A stretch of 64,000 bases of DNA from Moringa oleifera. Its lineage: Eukaryota; Streptophyta; Magnoliopsida; Brassicales; Moringaceae. A program made the position numbers and the translations under genes. Under the pieces are notes generated by a model, which had not been told where the DNA came from, searched no databases, and saw nothing but the letters and a program-made list of their open reading frames with translations. Below, piece by piece: positions 13,301-28,200 of this stretch (positions are counted from its first letter, which is position 1; each line of letters starts with the position of its first letter). Where the stretch lies: contig JAJFZO010000229.1 of the NCBI GenBank assembly GCA_021397835.1, forward strand, positions 1,488,001-1,552,000, given 5' to 3'.

Positions 13301-16300
13301 CTATCTCTGATCTGATGTTCTTAAATGGGTTGTCTGAGCTTATCTTGCCCAAAGGAAATTGCACTTAATTAAGCTGGTCTAGGCTTAGGTAGAGTTTTGA
13401 TGATTAGATCCACACTTGCTACACCATCTATTTAATAACTTAGCACTCAGCTATTCTTACTCTGAAATGCATCTTTTTTATTTATTTATTTATTTATCAG
13501 AAACATATTAATATATATTGAGCGCCAAGGAATGCTGCCTTACTCTAAAATGCATCTTATAATGTCAAACATGAGAATGAAGTCCTATATTTTTTTTCTT
13601 ATGCATGATGGTGTCATTTGTTGCATTATTGTATAGGTGGTCAGATACAATTACAGTGCCGAGGAAAGGAAAACATTAGTAGAACTTGTTAGCTACATAA
13701 AGAGTGTTGGATCAATGATGCAGCGGTCTGACACATTGGTAGCTGATGCTTTATGGGAGACGATACATACCGAGGTCCAAGATTTTGTCCAAAACACATT
13801 AGCCACCATGTTGCGTACTACATTCCGAAAGAAGAAAGATCTTTCGAGGTACATTTAGAGATCTAATTCAGTTGTATGTACTGCTAATTTCACATTATTG
13901 TTGTTGGATTATGCAAATAACTACTGCCAGAAGTGAAGTTGCACAAGACACCAACAAAGTGAAACTTACCAAATTTGGGAGAGTGGCTAAATTATGAATC
14001 TTTCTTGTTTTAATGAACACTGAATTTCGCACTGTGGATATCTTTTGAAAGTTGCAACTAACTTGATGAGTTGACAAGCAATAAGACTGGATGCTTGAGA
14101 GAACTTAGAACTTAGGTGGAAGGATCAAGGAATTGGAGATTGAAGATAAATTACCTGCAGCAGGATGCTTAAGATCCTTTGGTCCCTCTGTTCATAGTGC
14201 CAACATTGATCTGTTTCAAGCTTTACTAGTGCTTTAAATTTGATTTGGAGCTTTTTCATATATTTTCCTCTTTCGTTCTCCTTCTTGGTGCTTCCCTTCT
14301 GTGTACCCTGAAAACTATGGTTGTCGCTGTCCTCTTTTTTTTTTTTTTTTTTCCATGGTTTTAACAAATTACTAGTTTCTTTCCTAGAAAGAAAAATTGA
14401 TGGCACGAGGTGCCTGATTGAACAGTGGCCCACCAACTAACTGGTTCTGAAGCCCAGAAAAGAAAGAAAGAAAGGGATGCATGCCTTATTTAAATAAGGA
14501 CGTCACTGGAGAAGACCATTGTATTTGATGGGTTATGTCCACTATGGTATAAGTGAATTATAACAATATTTCCCTATTTTCTTAGCCTTTGCCAGACCAA
14601 ATTAATAATGTGGAAATGTAAGAGATCTAATCAAGATTAAATATGCGTTGTGCTATATATGACTTCCAAATAAGTATTTGCAATTGCTTCCATGTTTTAT
14701 CCCATTGCTCAATTTCAGGATCCTTTCCGATATGCGGACCCTTTCAGCAGACTGGATGGCAAACACAAGCAAACCTGAATCTGAGTTGCAATCTTCACAG
14801 CATGGAGGAGATGAAAGCCGAGGGAACTTCTTTTATCCAAGGCCTGTTGCACCTACTGCTGCACAGGTTTATCTCTATCTCACAACCTTTTCATGCAACT
14901 AGCTCTTCCCCCCCCCCCCCCCCCCCCCCTTCACCAGCATAGAATGTATGCTTCCTGCTATATAGCTGCACCTGATGAACAGAGAGAAGGGACATACCAC
15001 CTGTAGATGAGAATAAAAGTAATTACCCGAATTGTACCACTTTCCTTAGCGTGGAATCAAGCATGTGAATGATAAAACAAGGGTCTTCGAAAGTGATTAG
15101 GTAAATTCAGCAGTATGGGATGAGGGTAACTGAAAATCTATATTTGTACCTGGAAGATCAATGATGAAGACTGTCTTTATTCTATTCGAAATACATAACG
15201 ACTACCAAACACATGTATATGGTGTTGACTTAAGTTACTGTGCAGGTCCTAACAGTATATTCTTGTTGGTTTTAGAAAACAAAGGAGCATCAACAACATA
15301 TATACACATATGTATGTAAGTATATATATGTTATAGGACAATAGATTTGTCATTAAATTCAGTTAATTCATACATAGATAAATTGTGATTAAAAAATACA
15401 TACATAGATAAATGACAGGATCAATATCCTTAGTCTTTTTTTTTTTTTTTTTTCCGCTGGTGTGGAATGAATAGGACCATATAGCTTTTGAACGAGTGGA
15501 GAATTCCTATTTTGGAAACTAAAAGGCTGGTGTACTATACAACACTTCTGTCTTTAGTGGGGAATCCTTTGTAAATAAAGCAGATATAATGGAACTTATA
15601 GAGTGTTTGTCATGTAATTACTAATGTGCATGGGTAGCACACCCTCGCTGGATTTTATGAATGATTTTTTTTTTCTCTTGTATACATATGAGTTGACATA
15701 AAGGGAAAGAGAAACATGGATATCCATATGTAAGTGGGAACATGTAGTCCTTTTATATTTGTCTGCTTAAAGAGAGAGGATTCTTCCTTGTCAAAAAAAA
15801 AGAGGATTTGTTACTGTAATAATTATAACTTTATTTCATCCCTTAGGTGCATTGCTTGCAATTCCTGATATATGAGGTGGTGTCTGGTGGCAATCTTAGA
15901 AAGCCTGGGGGACTTTTTGGAAATAGCGGGTCTGAGATTCCTGTTAATGATTTAAAGCAGTTGGAGACATTTTTTTACAAGCTTAGCTTCTTCCTGCATA
16001 TACTGGACTACACAGGTAATCTTCTTTCTATTATGTTTTCATCTCAAGTGAAGTAATTATAAACATACCGGTGTGCTTAGCTCTATATCATGTAATGGTG
16101 CTTGCAGCAACTGTTGCAACTATGATGGATCTTGGTTTCCTATGGTTTAGAGAATTTTATCTGGAGTCTTCACGTGTTATTCAGGTAAAGAAGCTTGAGA
16201 GATAAATTTGCTTATGCATAACGGATATATTTTTGCATGTGCATATGGAGAGGTTTGTCTACCTTACTAAAATGATGTTGTTTTGATTGTTTTCAATATA

Positions 16301-19300
16301 GTAAGATACTTGATCTGAAATAATGTCATACATCCGTAGTAAGTTTTTTTCTTTCTGATAATACATACAGGAACTTATTTACAATAATAGCAGGATAGGT
16401 GAAATAAACCCTCAAGTTCTATGAGCTAATTTGCATGAACTATTTATGACTCGATTTGATTTTTACAATGTTGTTAAGAATTATTTCTAGTCTAATCTTA
16501 TCATGGTTTATTTTCAGCTCAACTATTTCCATGGTTATGTTTACGCTAGATTAATTCTTGGCAGGGTAGAATACTGAACACAAGCTTTATCCGTAGAGTA
16601 ACATCTTGGACTTCAGACAACTTTTTCTCTAAATCTTCTTTTACTGGTCTTACTTTTGCTGCTTTCAGGTTGACTGGTAGGCGACCATATTCATCTGCAT
16701 GGTTAAAAAGAAATTATTGCGTAAAAATGATCCCACAATTTGCGATGGGGCTTTACTTCACTAAATAGGGCTAAATGAGTAGCAAAAGCAGCCATGTGCA
16801 AGGTCAATGCTAGTTGCACATGGGTCATTTAAGATTTATGAACGGGAACACTCCGACACCATAAGACAACTAGTAATAATGCTTAATTAAATAGCTAATG
16901 CTTATTGAATAGCCGCAGAGAAGTGGCTGTTTACAAGCATAATATTACTATTGCTATGTGTTTATTCTTTGCGTTAATTACTTTTGAAGATTCATGAAAG
17001 GTTGCTTGTCATTTAAGTGCAGTTTCCAATTGAATGCTCTCTTCCATGGATGCTGGTAGATCATGTGCTTGAGTCCCAGAACGCAGGTCTTCTTGAAAGT
17101 GTTCTGCTGCCATTTGACATCTATAATGATTCAGCTCAGCAAGCATTGGTGGTACTGAAGCAGAGATTCCTCTATGATGAAATTGAGGCTGAGGTATATG
17201 AACTATGTTAAGCCATCTTTTGGGATAATTCCTTATGATTCATTAGTCTGTATGTCTGTTAATCATTATATGAACTGCTAATGATGTGCTGAATTCCTAC
17301 ACTAGTCAGAATGTTTGAGACCTATGGTTTCAAGCTTCTTGCTCTTCTTTGAGCAATCAGTCTCTCTGTCAAGTGATATTTAATGTTTCCTTCATTTACC
17401 AAGTATAATCGTTCTTCGTCTTCAATAGGTTGATCATTGTTTTGATATCTTTGTTTCAAAACTCTCTGAGACTATTTTCACATATTACAAGAGCTGGGCA
17501 GCAAGGTACGTCCTTTGGCCGTTGGTATATTCGTTGCCGTGGAAAATTTAATTAACTTATCTTTTTGTTTGATCTGTTGCCAATTTGTAGTGAGTTGCTC
17601 GATCCTTCATTCCTTTTTGCCTTGGACAATGGGGAGAAATATTATATTCAGCCAATGAGGTTTGTAGCATTATTTAAGATGACTAAAGTGCAGGTAAGAA
17701 TCTTATTCTTATAGGTCACTTGTTTCACTAGTCTGTTACTGTTTCTGGTTTTATTTTCTACTCTCCGTATGGTGAGTTCTCTCACTATCTAGTCATGCAT
17801 GCCACTTTTCTTCTTTTTTGTCCTTAATACTTTTAAGAGTACCATGCTGAATGTGAAATTTGATGGATGCAAATTCATTCATTTGTTTCTTTACTGCTTT
17901 ATTCAGATTCACATGCATGTTGTTTTCTCAATATATTGGTATCCTGCCTGTTTGATCATACGAGAACTTCACCTAATATCTGATTTGTGTGCTATTCTCT
18001 GTGTACCCTTCTTCTCCCCTTCCTGATTGAAATTTTTTGTATTTAGTTTGACTCATACATGCATATGACCGCACACACATATAGATGTATACCATTACAT
18101 ATATGTTACATTTCCATTTCTCTAGTATCGTCCTGGTGTTAGCTGGTGTATATGTATAAGGCATATTGTATTAATTCATTTTAGTATATCCTTCGTCCTA
18201 AATGTGTTTATGTCCCTTTCTCAAGGCAATTTTCCATCTGTTTTCAACTTTTGCTGCTAAGCATTTTTGCTACTTTTAGGAAAAAGTTTTTGTTTTGCTA
18301 GCTAACTTCAATAACACATTGGAAATATATGTAATGAGTACAATCTGGCAATGTCTTAATACATTTCATCTAATTGTTGGCATTGTACTAAGGCTTTCTT
18401 TATCAGTTGCATGCACTTTTGATATGGTCTGTTGAGGTTATTTTCTTTTTCCTTATCTATCTGCATTGATGTTACTTCTTCGTCTTTCAAGTCCCTCAAC
18501 TTCTTTTGATCCTTATGGTGTAGTTACTTGGGAGGACAATCGATTTAAGAAGTATGATTGCCGAACGGATGAACAAAATTTTCAGAGAGAATCTTGAGTT
18601 TCTATTTGATCGTTTTGAGTCCCAGGATATATGTGCCATAGTGGTATGAGTTATTCTGTTCTCTGGGTTTAAGTAAATTATTCAGGTATTTCTAACTTTA
18701 CTTTTTGCAAAACGATGATATGCACAATTTTAATTGCAGGAATTAGAGAAGCTGCTGGATATCTTGAAGCATGCCCATGAATTGCTTTCAAAAGATCTGT
18801 CCATAGACTCATTCAGTCTCATGTTGAATGAAATGCAAGAGAACCTCTCTCTGGTGTCATTTTCTAGTCGACTTGCTTCTCAGGTTTGGCAAATGTCTTC
18901 TCCCTCTCATTCTGTTTGGATCTGTGTATTATTTGTGTTCCTCATGGGTGTAGAGTTATTCAGGCAATAGATTCCACCACTAATAATGGCAATATGGTTT
19001 CAGCCATAGCCTACAATTTAAGGAACTGCAATATTTATTTCATCTGTCCAATTCATTCATTACAAAGATCAGAAAAGTGAAAACTAATTTGGATGATATT
19101 TGTTATATCAATTCACCTCGCCTCCCTTCCCTTAGGAATTATTAGCATGTTGCTCAACTTCTTAATTTGTTGGTGTTTTAGGTTTGGTCAGAGATGCAAA
19201 GTGACTTCTTGCCAAATTTCATCCTTTGCAATACCACTCAACGTTTTATTCGCTCCACTAAAGTTCCTCTTGCTCCTGTTCAGAAGCCATCAGTTCCCTA

Positions 19301-22300
19301 TGCCAAGCCTAATTTCTACTGTGGTACTCAAGTAAGAAGTATTTCTTGATTAATTTCACTTATTGAATTCTAATAGTATGATACCCTAACTGATTATTGC
19401 AAAAGCTGTATTAGTGTCTCTGTAACTGGCATCAATGATTAAGATGTTGGCCATTCTTAGATAACTAATTTGATTTTTAAATGGCTTTCTTGAAATTTTC
19501 TTCTTGACATTTTTCTGGCTTTTCGGTTTCCTTTTTTTTTTTTTTTTTTTGCCCCTCTAATTTCCTATTGCTTGTTTTCATGGTAGGATTTGAATTCTGC
19601 ACACCAAAGTTTTGCACGTCTGCACAGTGGATTCTTTGGAATGCCGCATGTGTTTTCCCTTGTCAAACTTCTTGGATCCAGGTCATTGCCTTGGCTTATC
19701 CGAGCCTTACTGGATCATATATCAAACAGGGTACGTCACACTTTCTTTTTTTAGAGTTATTCCATCTTCATAATGTAACTACTTATCCCATAGTCAAGCA
19801 TGAGCACAGTATTTAGATAAAAGCGGTTCTTATAGTGATATCTTTTCCAGAATTTCCTTTCCATTAGACATGGTACTTCAGTTTCAAATTAAGATATGGA
19901 ATAATATGTAAAAGTTAAGTGAATAATATATTGACTTAATACAATGGACATGGGATAGAACAAAGTTGACAGAGTCAACAGTGGGCAAGATGGCACTTTA
20001 CATTGATATGAAATGAAAAGCTAACTTTTATGGAGGTAAATAAAGAGAAATCTCTTAAAATCAAAGTAAAACCTTAAACTTTTTCTTCAACAAGATATGT
20101 AAAAGCCAAATACTGAGTTTCTTAATAATAAAGAGTGACAATCATAATATAATGGTCTCATAAGTAAATTTATGCAAACAGAAGGACTCCAAAACTTTCA
20201 TAATTCATTAAATCCTTTCCTGAATAACATTGAGAAAAGAACATAGAAACCCTAGAATAACGTTGTGCCACCTCGCAACAAGCAGTTGTGAATCATTTCT
20301 GCACTACATTGGTGTGATTAACATGCTGAGACATGAAAAATAGCATCAGCAGTCTTTACATTGCAATACTAGCTGCCATGCCTTTTGAAATTCTTTTCCC
20401 TTTGCCATACATCAAAAAGGACATAAATTCGGTGACATACAGAGTAAATAAATTTATAATATTAACTTCCCAGATTTTTCAACATTTAATTTATGATTTT
20501 CCACTCACAATATACATAAACCTTGGTTACCTGTCAAATACCTATACATATACATCAGCCTTGGTAATTGATGCGAGTCATTTGCACTTGCATCTTAAAT
20601 GTAAATAGGTTGGCAAATGAGATCCTAAACTTTCATTGAAAATTCTTCTTTTCATACTTGCATTCTGTTTTCTCTTTCATTTGTGTACTGAGAATGTGGA
20701 TAAACTATACTTAGGGTTGAGTTTGATATTTCATGGACTGCATGTATCAGATAACTATGCTTGAGCCGATGATCACAGGATTGCAAGAATCATTGCCAAA
20801 GTCCATTGGGCTGCTTCATTTTGATGGGGGTGTGGCAGGTACATGGTGCATTTTGGATTATTCACTGAAGTGCTTTTCTATTTCTTCTTTAGTTTGTTGC
20901 TTTGGATGCAAATGTAGATTATAAACCTTTTTACTCACTTTCTTTACCTGTGGAATAATTAAGGATCTTCCTTTTATGGATGTTCTGAATGCATCCAAAA
21001 ATTTCATGTTATCTTGGGGACCAACAAAGGGTTAGGTCAATTTAATCAGAGATAGTACTAGTATAGAAAAATATTTGAAGTAGTTATACAAGAGAATCTG
21101 TAAGGGGAAACACATCTAGATGTCATACATCACAGATTGAAATGTATGCAATTTGAGTGCTACTGAAAATTTGTGTCATATATTGAGCAGGCATTTGATT
21201 AAATTGATGAGAAGATGTGGTTATCCTCTTTTAATTTTTCTTTTCCCTTGTTCTACATTGAAACTAAAATTCATAAACTTAATTCAAGTATAAAATTTCT
21301 TTAAAAAGAATAGAGAAATGCGTATGTGTCCTTCTAGTTGGAATTAAAATGTTTGACCAATTATATGTGAAGTGTCTGAATATTTTATACATTGCCAATA
21401 CATTTTATGAATTGTCAATAAATAGTAGAAAGACAATTGAATTTGAAAGGAACTGAGGTGGTATCTTTTGTTATCATATCGCTGCTTGTACTAGACCTGT
21501 GATCCTTGTTGCCGATGAAGTTGGCAAGAATAGTCGACAATGATTTTTTTTTTTTTTTCAGTGTTGACATTGTGGAATCATTCTTATCTTTCCTAGTCTC
21601 TCTTTTTAATTCCTTGTACACAGGTTCTATGAGGCTTGTTAAAGAACAACTTAACTGGGGAACAAAATCAGAGCTCAAAGCAGAGGTTCTTCGTGCGATA
21701 AAGGAGATTGGAAGTGTATTGTATTTGATGGGACTTCTTGATATTGTTTTGGTCAGTGCTTTAAATTTTCCTTGATAATTGATAGAACCACTCATAATGA
21801 ATATGCTTGCATGGACTTTCTGAGAGATGCATTAGCAAATATATTTAGAGGTTGCTATAATAAATATATAAAATTCCAGGAAAATGCATATGCACGCACA
21901 CAAGCGTGAGACAGACACACACACACATATTAGATATGCAATTGTGTGTGTGTGTTGTAAATTATTGCTGGGCTCCTTTGTTTATAATATATTTCAAGAA
22001 TGTTGTTAATCCAAATGAAAAATTAGAATTTAAGTGAAGAAGAAACTGTGTTTAATAGCAATAGCAAGTCTGAATTTGTATGCAATGCTTCAAAAAAATC
22101 AAAGCATAGAAATGGAAATGCTTATCTGGCAAATGAATTGATGGATTTTTTGTTTTTTTAATCCTGATGATTTCTCATCCTTTTGATGTCTAGTTCAAAT
22201 GGAACTTATTATCTGTAGCTGCTTCTTACTGTTGCAATCTCACATACTCAACAGAGAGAAGTAGACACCACTCATTTCATGCAAACGGCCCCTTGGTTGG

Positions 22301-25288
22301 GCTTGTATGCTGGTGCGGATGGCCAGATATTGTATTCTCAAGATAATGGAGATAGCCCTCTTGTCAACCTCTTTAAAACAGCTACTACGGCAGTTGTACA
22401 AAATCCTGGGTGTCCTAACCCAACATCTTTCTACACCATGTCAAAACAGGCAGAAGCTGCAGGTTTGTGATTTTATATCATTCTGCCTATGATTTGATGC
22501 CGTTTTTTGTTTATGACTATAAAGAACTGCTGTTTGATCTATTTGGAAATGGTATTCTTTGCATGTACTCATGTGTTCTCTCTCTTGAATCTCAACTTCA
22601 TGCTCATATTGATATGTGAAAAGTTGGCCTCAATCAGATTTTCTGTTTTCGCTTGAATTTTGAGAATACAGAATGCTAAAACTTGGAACAGTCACCAAAC
22701 TGATATTTTAGGGGTGCTTATGACTGTGATTGATCCATTCAAAGTTGGAGATTCATGGATGATTGAAATCTGAAAACGTAAAAAGCTGAAGCAAGAAGCA
22801 GAAAGTGAGATGGGAAAATGGTAGAAAACTAATATCTCAATCAGGATATTGAATTACGACAACATAGGAAATTGACCAAGTAAAGTTGAATTAAAGAAGA
22901 AATGAAAGGGATGATGCTGATTTATGGGAAAAGATGTCACTGGCGAACTGAGATACAGGAATGATAATGAGTTCACAGGATCACAGATTACTCTTTGGTA
23001 TTTGTGCTGATACAGTCTGTATGCTTGGCATAACCTATGCAGCCATCCTTCTCAATATTAATCTTGGAGTTGCTATGGGGGGGACAAACTAAGCATGAAA
23101 TTTTCATATTGGATACTTCATGTGGCTAACCTAACTAGTCTGAGACAAAGGCTTAGTTGAGTTGAGAAAGGAAGAATACTGAGATAACAATCTTCTGGAG
23201 TAATATACTTTTCTGGTGTCATTTTGCTCAAATTCAGCGATTTTGCATTTCTGGATCGCTTAATATAACATCAATTGCTTGCCTTAGAAGGGCATACAGA
23301 GCTTATGCAGCAATTCATTGATCTTATTACAGACTCATTTATGATAATTGTGAGCTGTCAATATGACATGTCATGCATGTGTAACACTCTCTGAGTGCAA
23401 TGTGCATGACTGCTTTTTGTTGAGTCATGACCTGAAAGCAGTTTTGTTTAACATCTATATTTTAAAGTCTGCATAATTTCATTACTCATCCAAGTAGGTT
23501 CAGCCCTTGGTGAATAAACTTAAGCAAGACGGAACAGCCACTTTCTCTTTGTTTTATTTTGAGGGCAAACTTCATTTCAGAGGTGTATCAAATGATGGGA
23601 AGAAAGCATAAGAACTTTTTTTAGTATGCGTCTCTGCACATGTGAACACACACACGTGCATTTCTGTGTAAATGGAGGGCAACTATATTTTGCTGGATAA
23701 AGAAAGAATTATTAATACCCCTCTCCAATGAGCCATCAACAATCAGAGATATATTTGTCACCCTTGATGAAAGACTTGCAAAGTATTCTCCTAGTCCAGG
23801 TTCCAGTTTGGTGACATAAGAACAACTTTTAGCTCAGAGGAACATAAAAGAAAAAGGAAACCAAAGGATGTGAGCTTCACGAGCTGACTTATTGATGCTG
23901 TTTCTTAAAAGAACATCCTCTTATAGTCATTAAAATTTTGCTCTACCTGCAGATGCCTGGCATTTGATTTTATGGTTGTTACAATTTTAAGCGTTCTTGT
24001 GGCTGCATTTGTTGCAGATCTTTTGTACAAGGCCAACCTCAATAGTGGAAGTGTGCTTGAATACGCCCTTGCTTTTACAAGCGCCGCATTGGACAAATTT
24101 TGTACTAAATGGAGTGCTGCTCCCAAGACAGGGTTCATTGACATCACAACTTCAAAGGATTTCTATCGCATATATAGTGGTCTTCAAATTGTAAGGAATA
24201 ATCTCTTCCAGCTCTTTGTTTTCTTTTCTCTTATTTTGTATATTTTCATATGCAATCATTAACACATCTGAGCATATAATCCTCAGCCTATCAGTATTTA
24301 GGTGATACATAAAATTTCATGACTTGTGTTTGAATGCAGTGTAGCCATGTAGACTTAACATGTCACCATAAATTGTTATAGCTACCTTCAATAAGCTCCA
24401 ATGTGCCATTTATTTTTGTACCTTGTCTAGCAGAGAACTATGTAAATGTCAGTTTCTTCATCGATGTTGCTAATCAGCTAAAATTCTTGAACTTTAGGGA
24501 TACCTAGAGGAGGCTACTCATGTTCACCCAAACAATCACGATGTTCTCGGTGATTCAGTTGCTTGGGGTGGCTGCACCATAATATATTTGCTTGGGCAAC
24601 AATTACATTTTGAGCTCTTCGATTTTTCATATCAAGTCCTCAATATCGCAGAAGTGGAAGCTGTGTCAGTCATGCAAACACATAAGAATCCTCATTATGC
24701 CCAGGTATGAAAAATTAGATTTGCACCGAAGAGAAATTTGTGTATTGAACTCAACACCTCTCCATATGCTGAAAGGACTTCTGCCAATGACTCATAGATA
24801 AAACCAACATTTGCCGGTATCATCGTTACTATATTGTTAGTGATGCATATCTAGGTACAAGGGGAAAACTTATAAGTCAACATATCTGCAGAAATGATTT
24901 CCCACTAAATGTAGTAACTCTGTTGTATGGAGAAGTAATTGTCTTTCTACATTATGAAAGAGGAGCTGGATTATACAAAGAACCAAGCTTTGAATTAAAA
25001 AGAGAAGAGAAGGGCTGGTTCTATAAGTAGACTCTGCCATGTTAGTTTTCCTGTACTGCTGTTTGTTAAGGAAAATCTATTTCTTTTGAAAAGGGATGGG
25101 AGGCCCTTATAGAGGCAATGAAGAAAGCAAGGAGGCTGAACAATCACGTTTTCTCCATGTTGAAAGCACGCTGCCCTCTCGAGGACAAGAGAGCTTGTGC
25201 TATCAAGCAAAGCGGTGCCCCTCTACATCGGATCAAATTTGAGAACACTGTCTCCGCGTTTGAAACACTGCCACAGAGAGGTTCTTAG
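7340..25288 (+). CDS. PIR: PIR/SRA1 (CYFIP-type) subunit of the SCAR/WAVE complex
   Basis: This protein links activated ROP/Rac GTPases to the SCAR/WAVE complex, which activates ARP2/3 actin nucleation in the cytosol. Thirty exons by eye: 7340-7393, 7602-7674, 10042-10106, 10261-10338, 10665-10784, 10860-10930, 11112-11204, 11741-11810, 11958-12022, 12274-12469, 12607-12758, 12867-12960, 13076-13291, 13637-13848, 14719-14866, 15847-16015, 16108-16184, 17023-17193, 17429-17505, 17591-17693, 18524-18643, 18740-18883, 19182-19331, 19587-19730, 20751-20838, 21624-21751, 22255-22462, 24018-24190, 24498-24704, 25094-25288. They sum to 3861 nt, an intact 1286-residue frame; Arabidopsis PIR is about 1282. 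The N terminus [18 protein letters not shown], the Rac-binding N-terminal region and the long CytoFIP region are near-collinear with PIR/KLUNKER. Intron 11 looks U12-type. The longest introns are 2 (2.4 kb) and 27 (1.6 kb). I noticed no gene inside any intron. Confidence 0.96.
9884..9948 (+). repeat. (CT)n/(AC)n compound microsatellite in PIR intron 2
   Basis: A run of TCTCTC-type dinucleotides passes into CACACACACACAGACACACAC-type dinucleotides. It lies about 100 bp before PIR exon 3. Such tracts are usually length-polymorphic, so this could serve as a marker. Confidence 0.9.
12759..12866 (+). other. probable U12-type AT-AC intron (PIR intron 11)
   Basis: No GT-AG pair joins exon 11 to exon 12 while keeping both the family sequence and the frame. 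Splicing at AT-AC ends does. The donor reads ATATCCTAT, close to the U12 consensus ATATCCTTT. A CCTTGAC branch-site core lies at 12852-12858, with its A nine bases before the terminal AC at 12866. The join gives ...[15 protein letters not shown], where Arabidopsis has [13 protein letters not shown] as I recall it. The intron is 108 nt. The two motifs are seen directly; use of the minor spliceosome is inferred. Confidence 0.8.
14908..14929 (+). repeat. uninterrupted C22 tract
   Basis: Twenty-two consecutive cytosines begin 42 bases after the donor of PIR intron 15. Homopolymer C runs this long are uncommon in AT-rich plant DNA. The exact length may be affected by sequencing or assembly error. 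Confidence 0.9.
21911..21957 (+). repeat. (AC)n ... (GT)n inverted repeat in PIR intron 26
   Basis: A run of AC dinucleotides at about 21914-21928 is followed, after roughly 15 bases, by a run of GT dinucleotides at about 21943-21955. In RNA the two arms can pair into a stem of about 13 bp. It lies in the intron between 21751 and 22255. Confidence 0.85.
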
Positions 25289-28200
25289 ATTGGTCTGGTC
25301 ATCCCGTCAAGTTCCACGGCTTGTTCTTCATCTCATTCAGACCCATTCAAGTTGATCCAAGTTGTATTTGCTCAAGTGCTTCTTGAAAATATTTTAGGAA
25401 TGGAATGAAAAGGTATATGTATGTGCTTCCCACTAACAAAGAGACCAGAGTGATACATGGAAATGCTCAATGTTACAGGATTTCCTCTTAGGATTTTATG
25501 CAGACAGGTGAGGATGTGAAATATAAATGACAAGCAATTTGCCTCTTTCTGAATTTTGTAGAAGAATTAAGAGGACTAATGACTGAGTTTGGTACCGATT
25601 TTCATCTGCACTTGTAGTAATCGGGTCCCTTTTTTTGTTTTGGGTATGGAAACATGCTTTATGTATTTGGTAATTAGATCAAATTGAGAAGGGCCAAAAT
25701 TATATCAAAAATTTTTATAGTAAAATCTGTTTTTTTTTTTTTCAATCTAATTGCAAAATACTAATATTTGTAAGTTTATTGAAAGGCAATAGTTTTGATG
25801 TTAAAAAGGATGATTAGAAATCAATTGCTGTCCTGAAATCCATCCAAAGAAGAAAAAAGATGATATAAAATGAAATGGGTTCGTCTTGTAAAGAAAATTA
25901 AGATTTCAAATGAAAAAAAAGAAATCCCAAACAATCAAGTTAAGGAAATTTAGAAAGTGCACCCACCAACATCTTTGGCATGAAATTCATTCTTTGTATA
26001 TTATATAGAGATAATGTTAATTATAATTGAAGAAGGCATGAGTTCATGGTATCTTGTAATGTTTGATTACATGATTAGCAATTTCTTCATTTTCATGCCT
26101 TCGTGGGCGGCATGTGGGCACCCTTTACAAAATAATTAAAATTAACTTTAAGTAATAAAATAAGAAGATGCTTACAACCTACATAATATTGCTCTTATCT
26201 TGTTTTGAGGTGATTGGTGCCTCTTTTGACTATATAATATAATGGAAAGACCTAAATACAATGACAGAAATGTTATAAAAATGATAAACTTGATGGGTTT
26301 TCATTAATTGATTAGGGTATAAATATTGGATATAGAAAGAGTAATTAACAACAATTATTCTTGTCAAGAGCACATTAGTACATGAAGTACAAGCAAACCT
26401 TAGATCTAATTTATTGGGTTCATTGACCATCACCGATTCAATTAATCACTACATGTAGCAATGAAGAGAAAACCAGCAAGAATTTTCAAGGCAATGCTCA
26501 AAATTTTTATATAAGTAATTAATACTTCCTTACAAAATATTTCAAAATCTTGCTCATGAATATGACTTAGAGCAAAGCATAAAGATAATGGACATAATTT
26601 AAATTTGATTATTTGTGGTATGAAAATTTGAATATCGAGTTTTTGATTAAAAAGTTGATTTTTATTATCTATGTCAATACTTGAAATACGTAAATAAAAG
26701 AAAATAAATAAAATATTATATACTTTTTAAAATTATTTTTGATTTTTAATTATAAATATAAAAATCTAAATCACTAAAAATTAAATTTTAAATTGATGAT
26801 TGATTTTAGTGTTTTAAATTGTATAAATAATTTCTTTATTTAATTATATATGTTAAATTTATAAATCTATTTTTACATTTATCAAATATTATTTAATATA
26901 ATTACCATAATATATAATATTAACTCAATAATGAAAATAATGAAAAGATTTGTCTTTAGATATTTTGAATTTTTTGAATTGAAATTTTTTTTTTGAATCA
27001 TTTTTACCCGATATTAATACATATATATATGTTTATGTTGATTAAGTGCATCAGCATTTTGTCGTGACAAAATAGATGAGATCAAATCACTTCATATTAT
27101 GAATGTTAATTTTTAATTTTTGGGAGAACATATTATAAGTAAAAAATTATTGATCAGATAAATCAATATCTTATCGGAAACCGATAAAATAAAATTATTT
27201 TAAATTATGAAATTAAATTATAAAATTAAACTAAAAACTTTAAGAAAACAAAATTATGCCTTCATTATCAACTATAGCTTTTGCCCTAATGATAAATGTC
27301 TGATCTAACAAGAGGGGTATAAGCCTATAATATGAAATGTGTATATCTACATATATTATACATATTGATAGATAAAACTAGAAAAGAGAAGGGAGACGGG
27401 TCAAGTTTGGGGAGGTGGAGGGTGCAAAGAGAGAGTTAGACAAACTGCATCTTGACCTAATTGGCCCACAAAGGGACCCACCAATATGAAAGCCAAAGCC
27501 AAATCCACTTAGGGTTTAGTGCCAAAAGGATCCATGTGGACCCACAAGTGCAAGATGGGTGGGCTCTATGTAGCCATGGTCCCTACCTCATTTTTTTCAA
27601 AAAGAACCATTATTATCAATCGTGTTGAGTGCACTCATGTCTCATATGCTTCCCATACCCTTTTCAATTACCCAATTTCCCTATGTTCAAAAGGGTATTT
27701 TTGGAACCATTTACCAATTTGATTTTGAAATTCTTTTAATATTTTTGACAATTTATTTTTTTTTAAAAAAATAGGTATTAATACATGTCCTATAAGTGTA
27801 TCATATATGTGGTTAATTGCCTTAATTTTGATTTTTTCATGAAGTTAGTGTTTAAAATATGAATTAACACCTTCCAATATATAAGAAAATGCAAGTTGAA
27901 TGCATACACTTTATCTAGTGTTCCTAATCATTTGAGGGATTGCTTTATCGATTGTATTGTCTACACCATCTTTTGATATTCTTTCTACATAGTGATGTAT
28001 TTTTGAAAATTATCCTAATTTATGTTGATAAAGATTAGATCTAGAAGATCTGAAAGTAAAAAATTTTGCTAAAAAGAAAAAAGATTTTGATGTGTAAGTT
28101 AGGATATTTATTTTTAAAGTACTATAAAAAAAAAGAGAGAGTATTTTTTTATAAATTTGAAATGATAATTTTTTGTTACTAGAGCATTATTCTTAACTTT

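Noticed and set aside
21415..21795. 126-codon open frame on the - strand within PIR
   Set aside because: It spans PIR exon 26 and intron sequence antisense, contains a poly-Lys run from a T-tract, and has no similarity.
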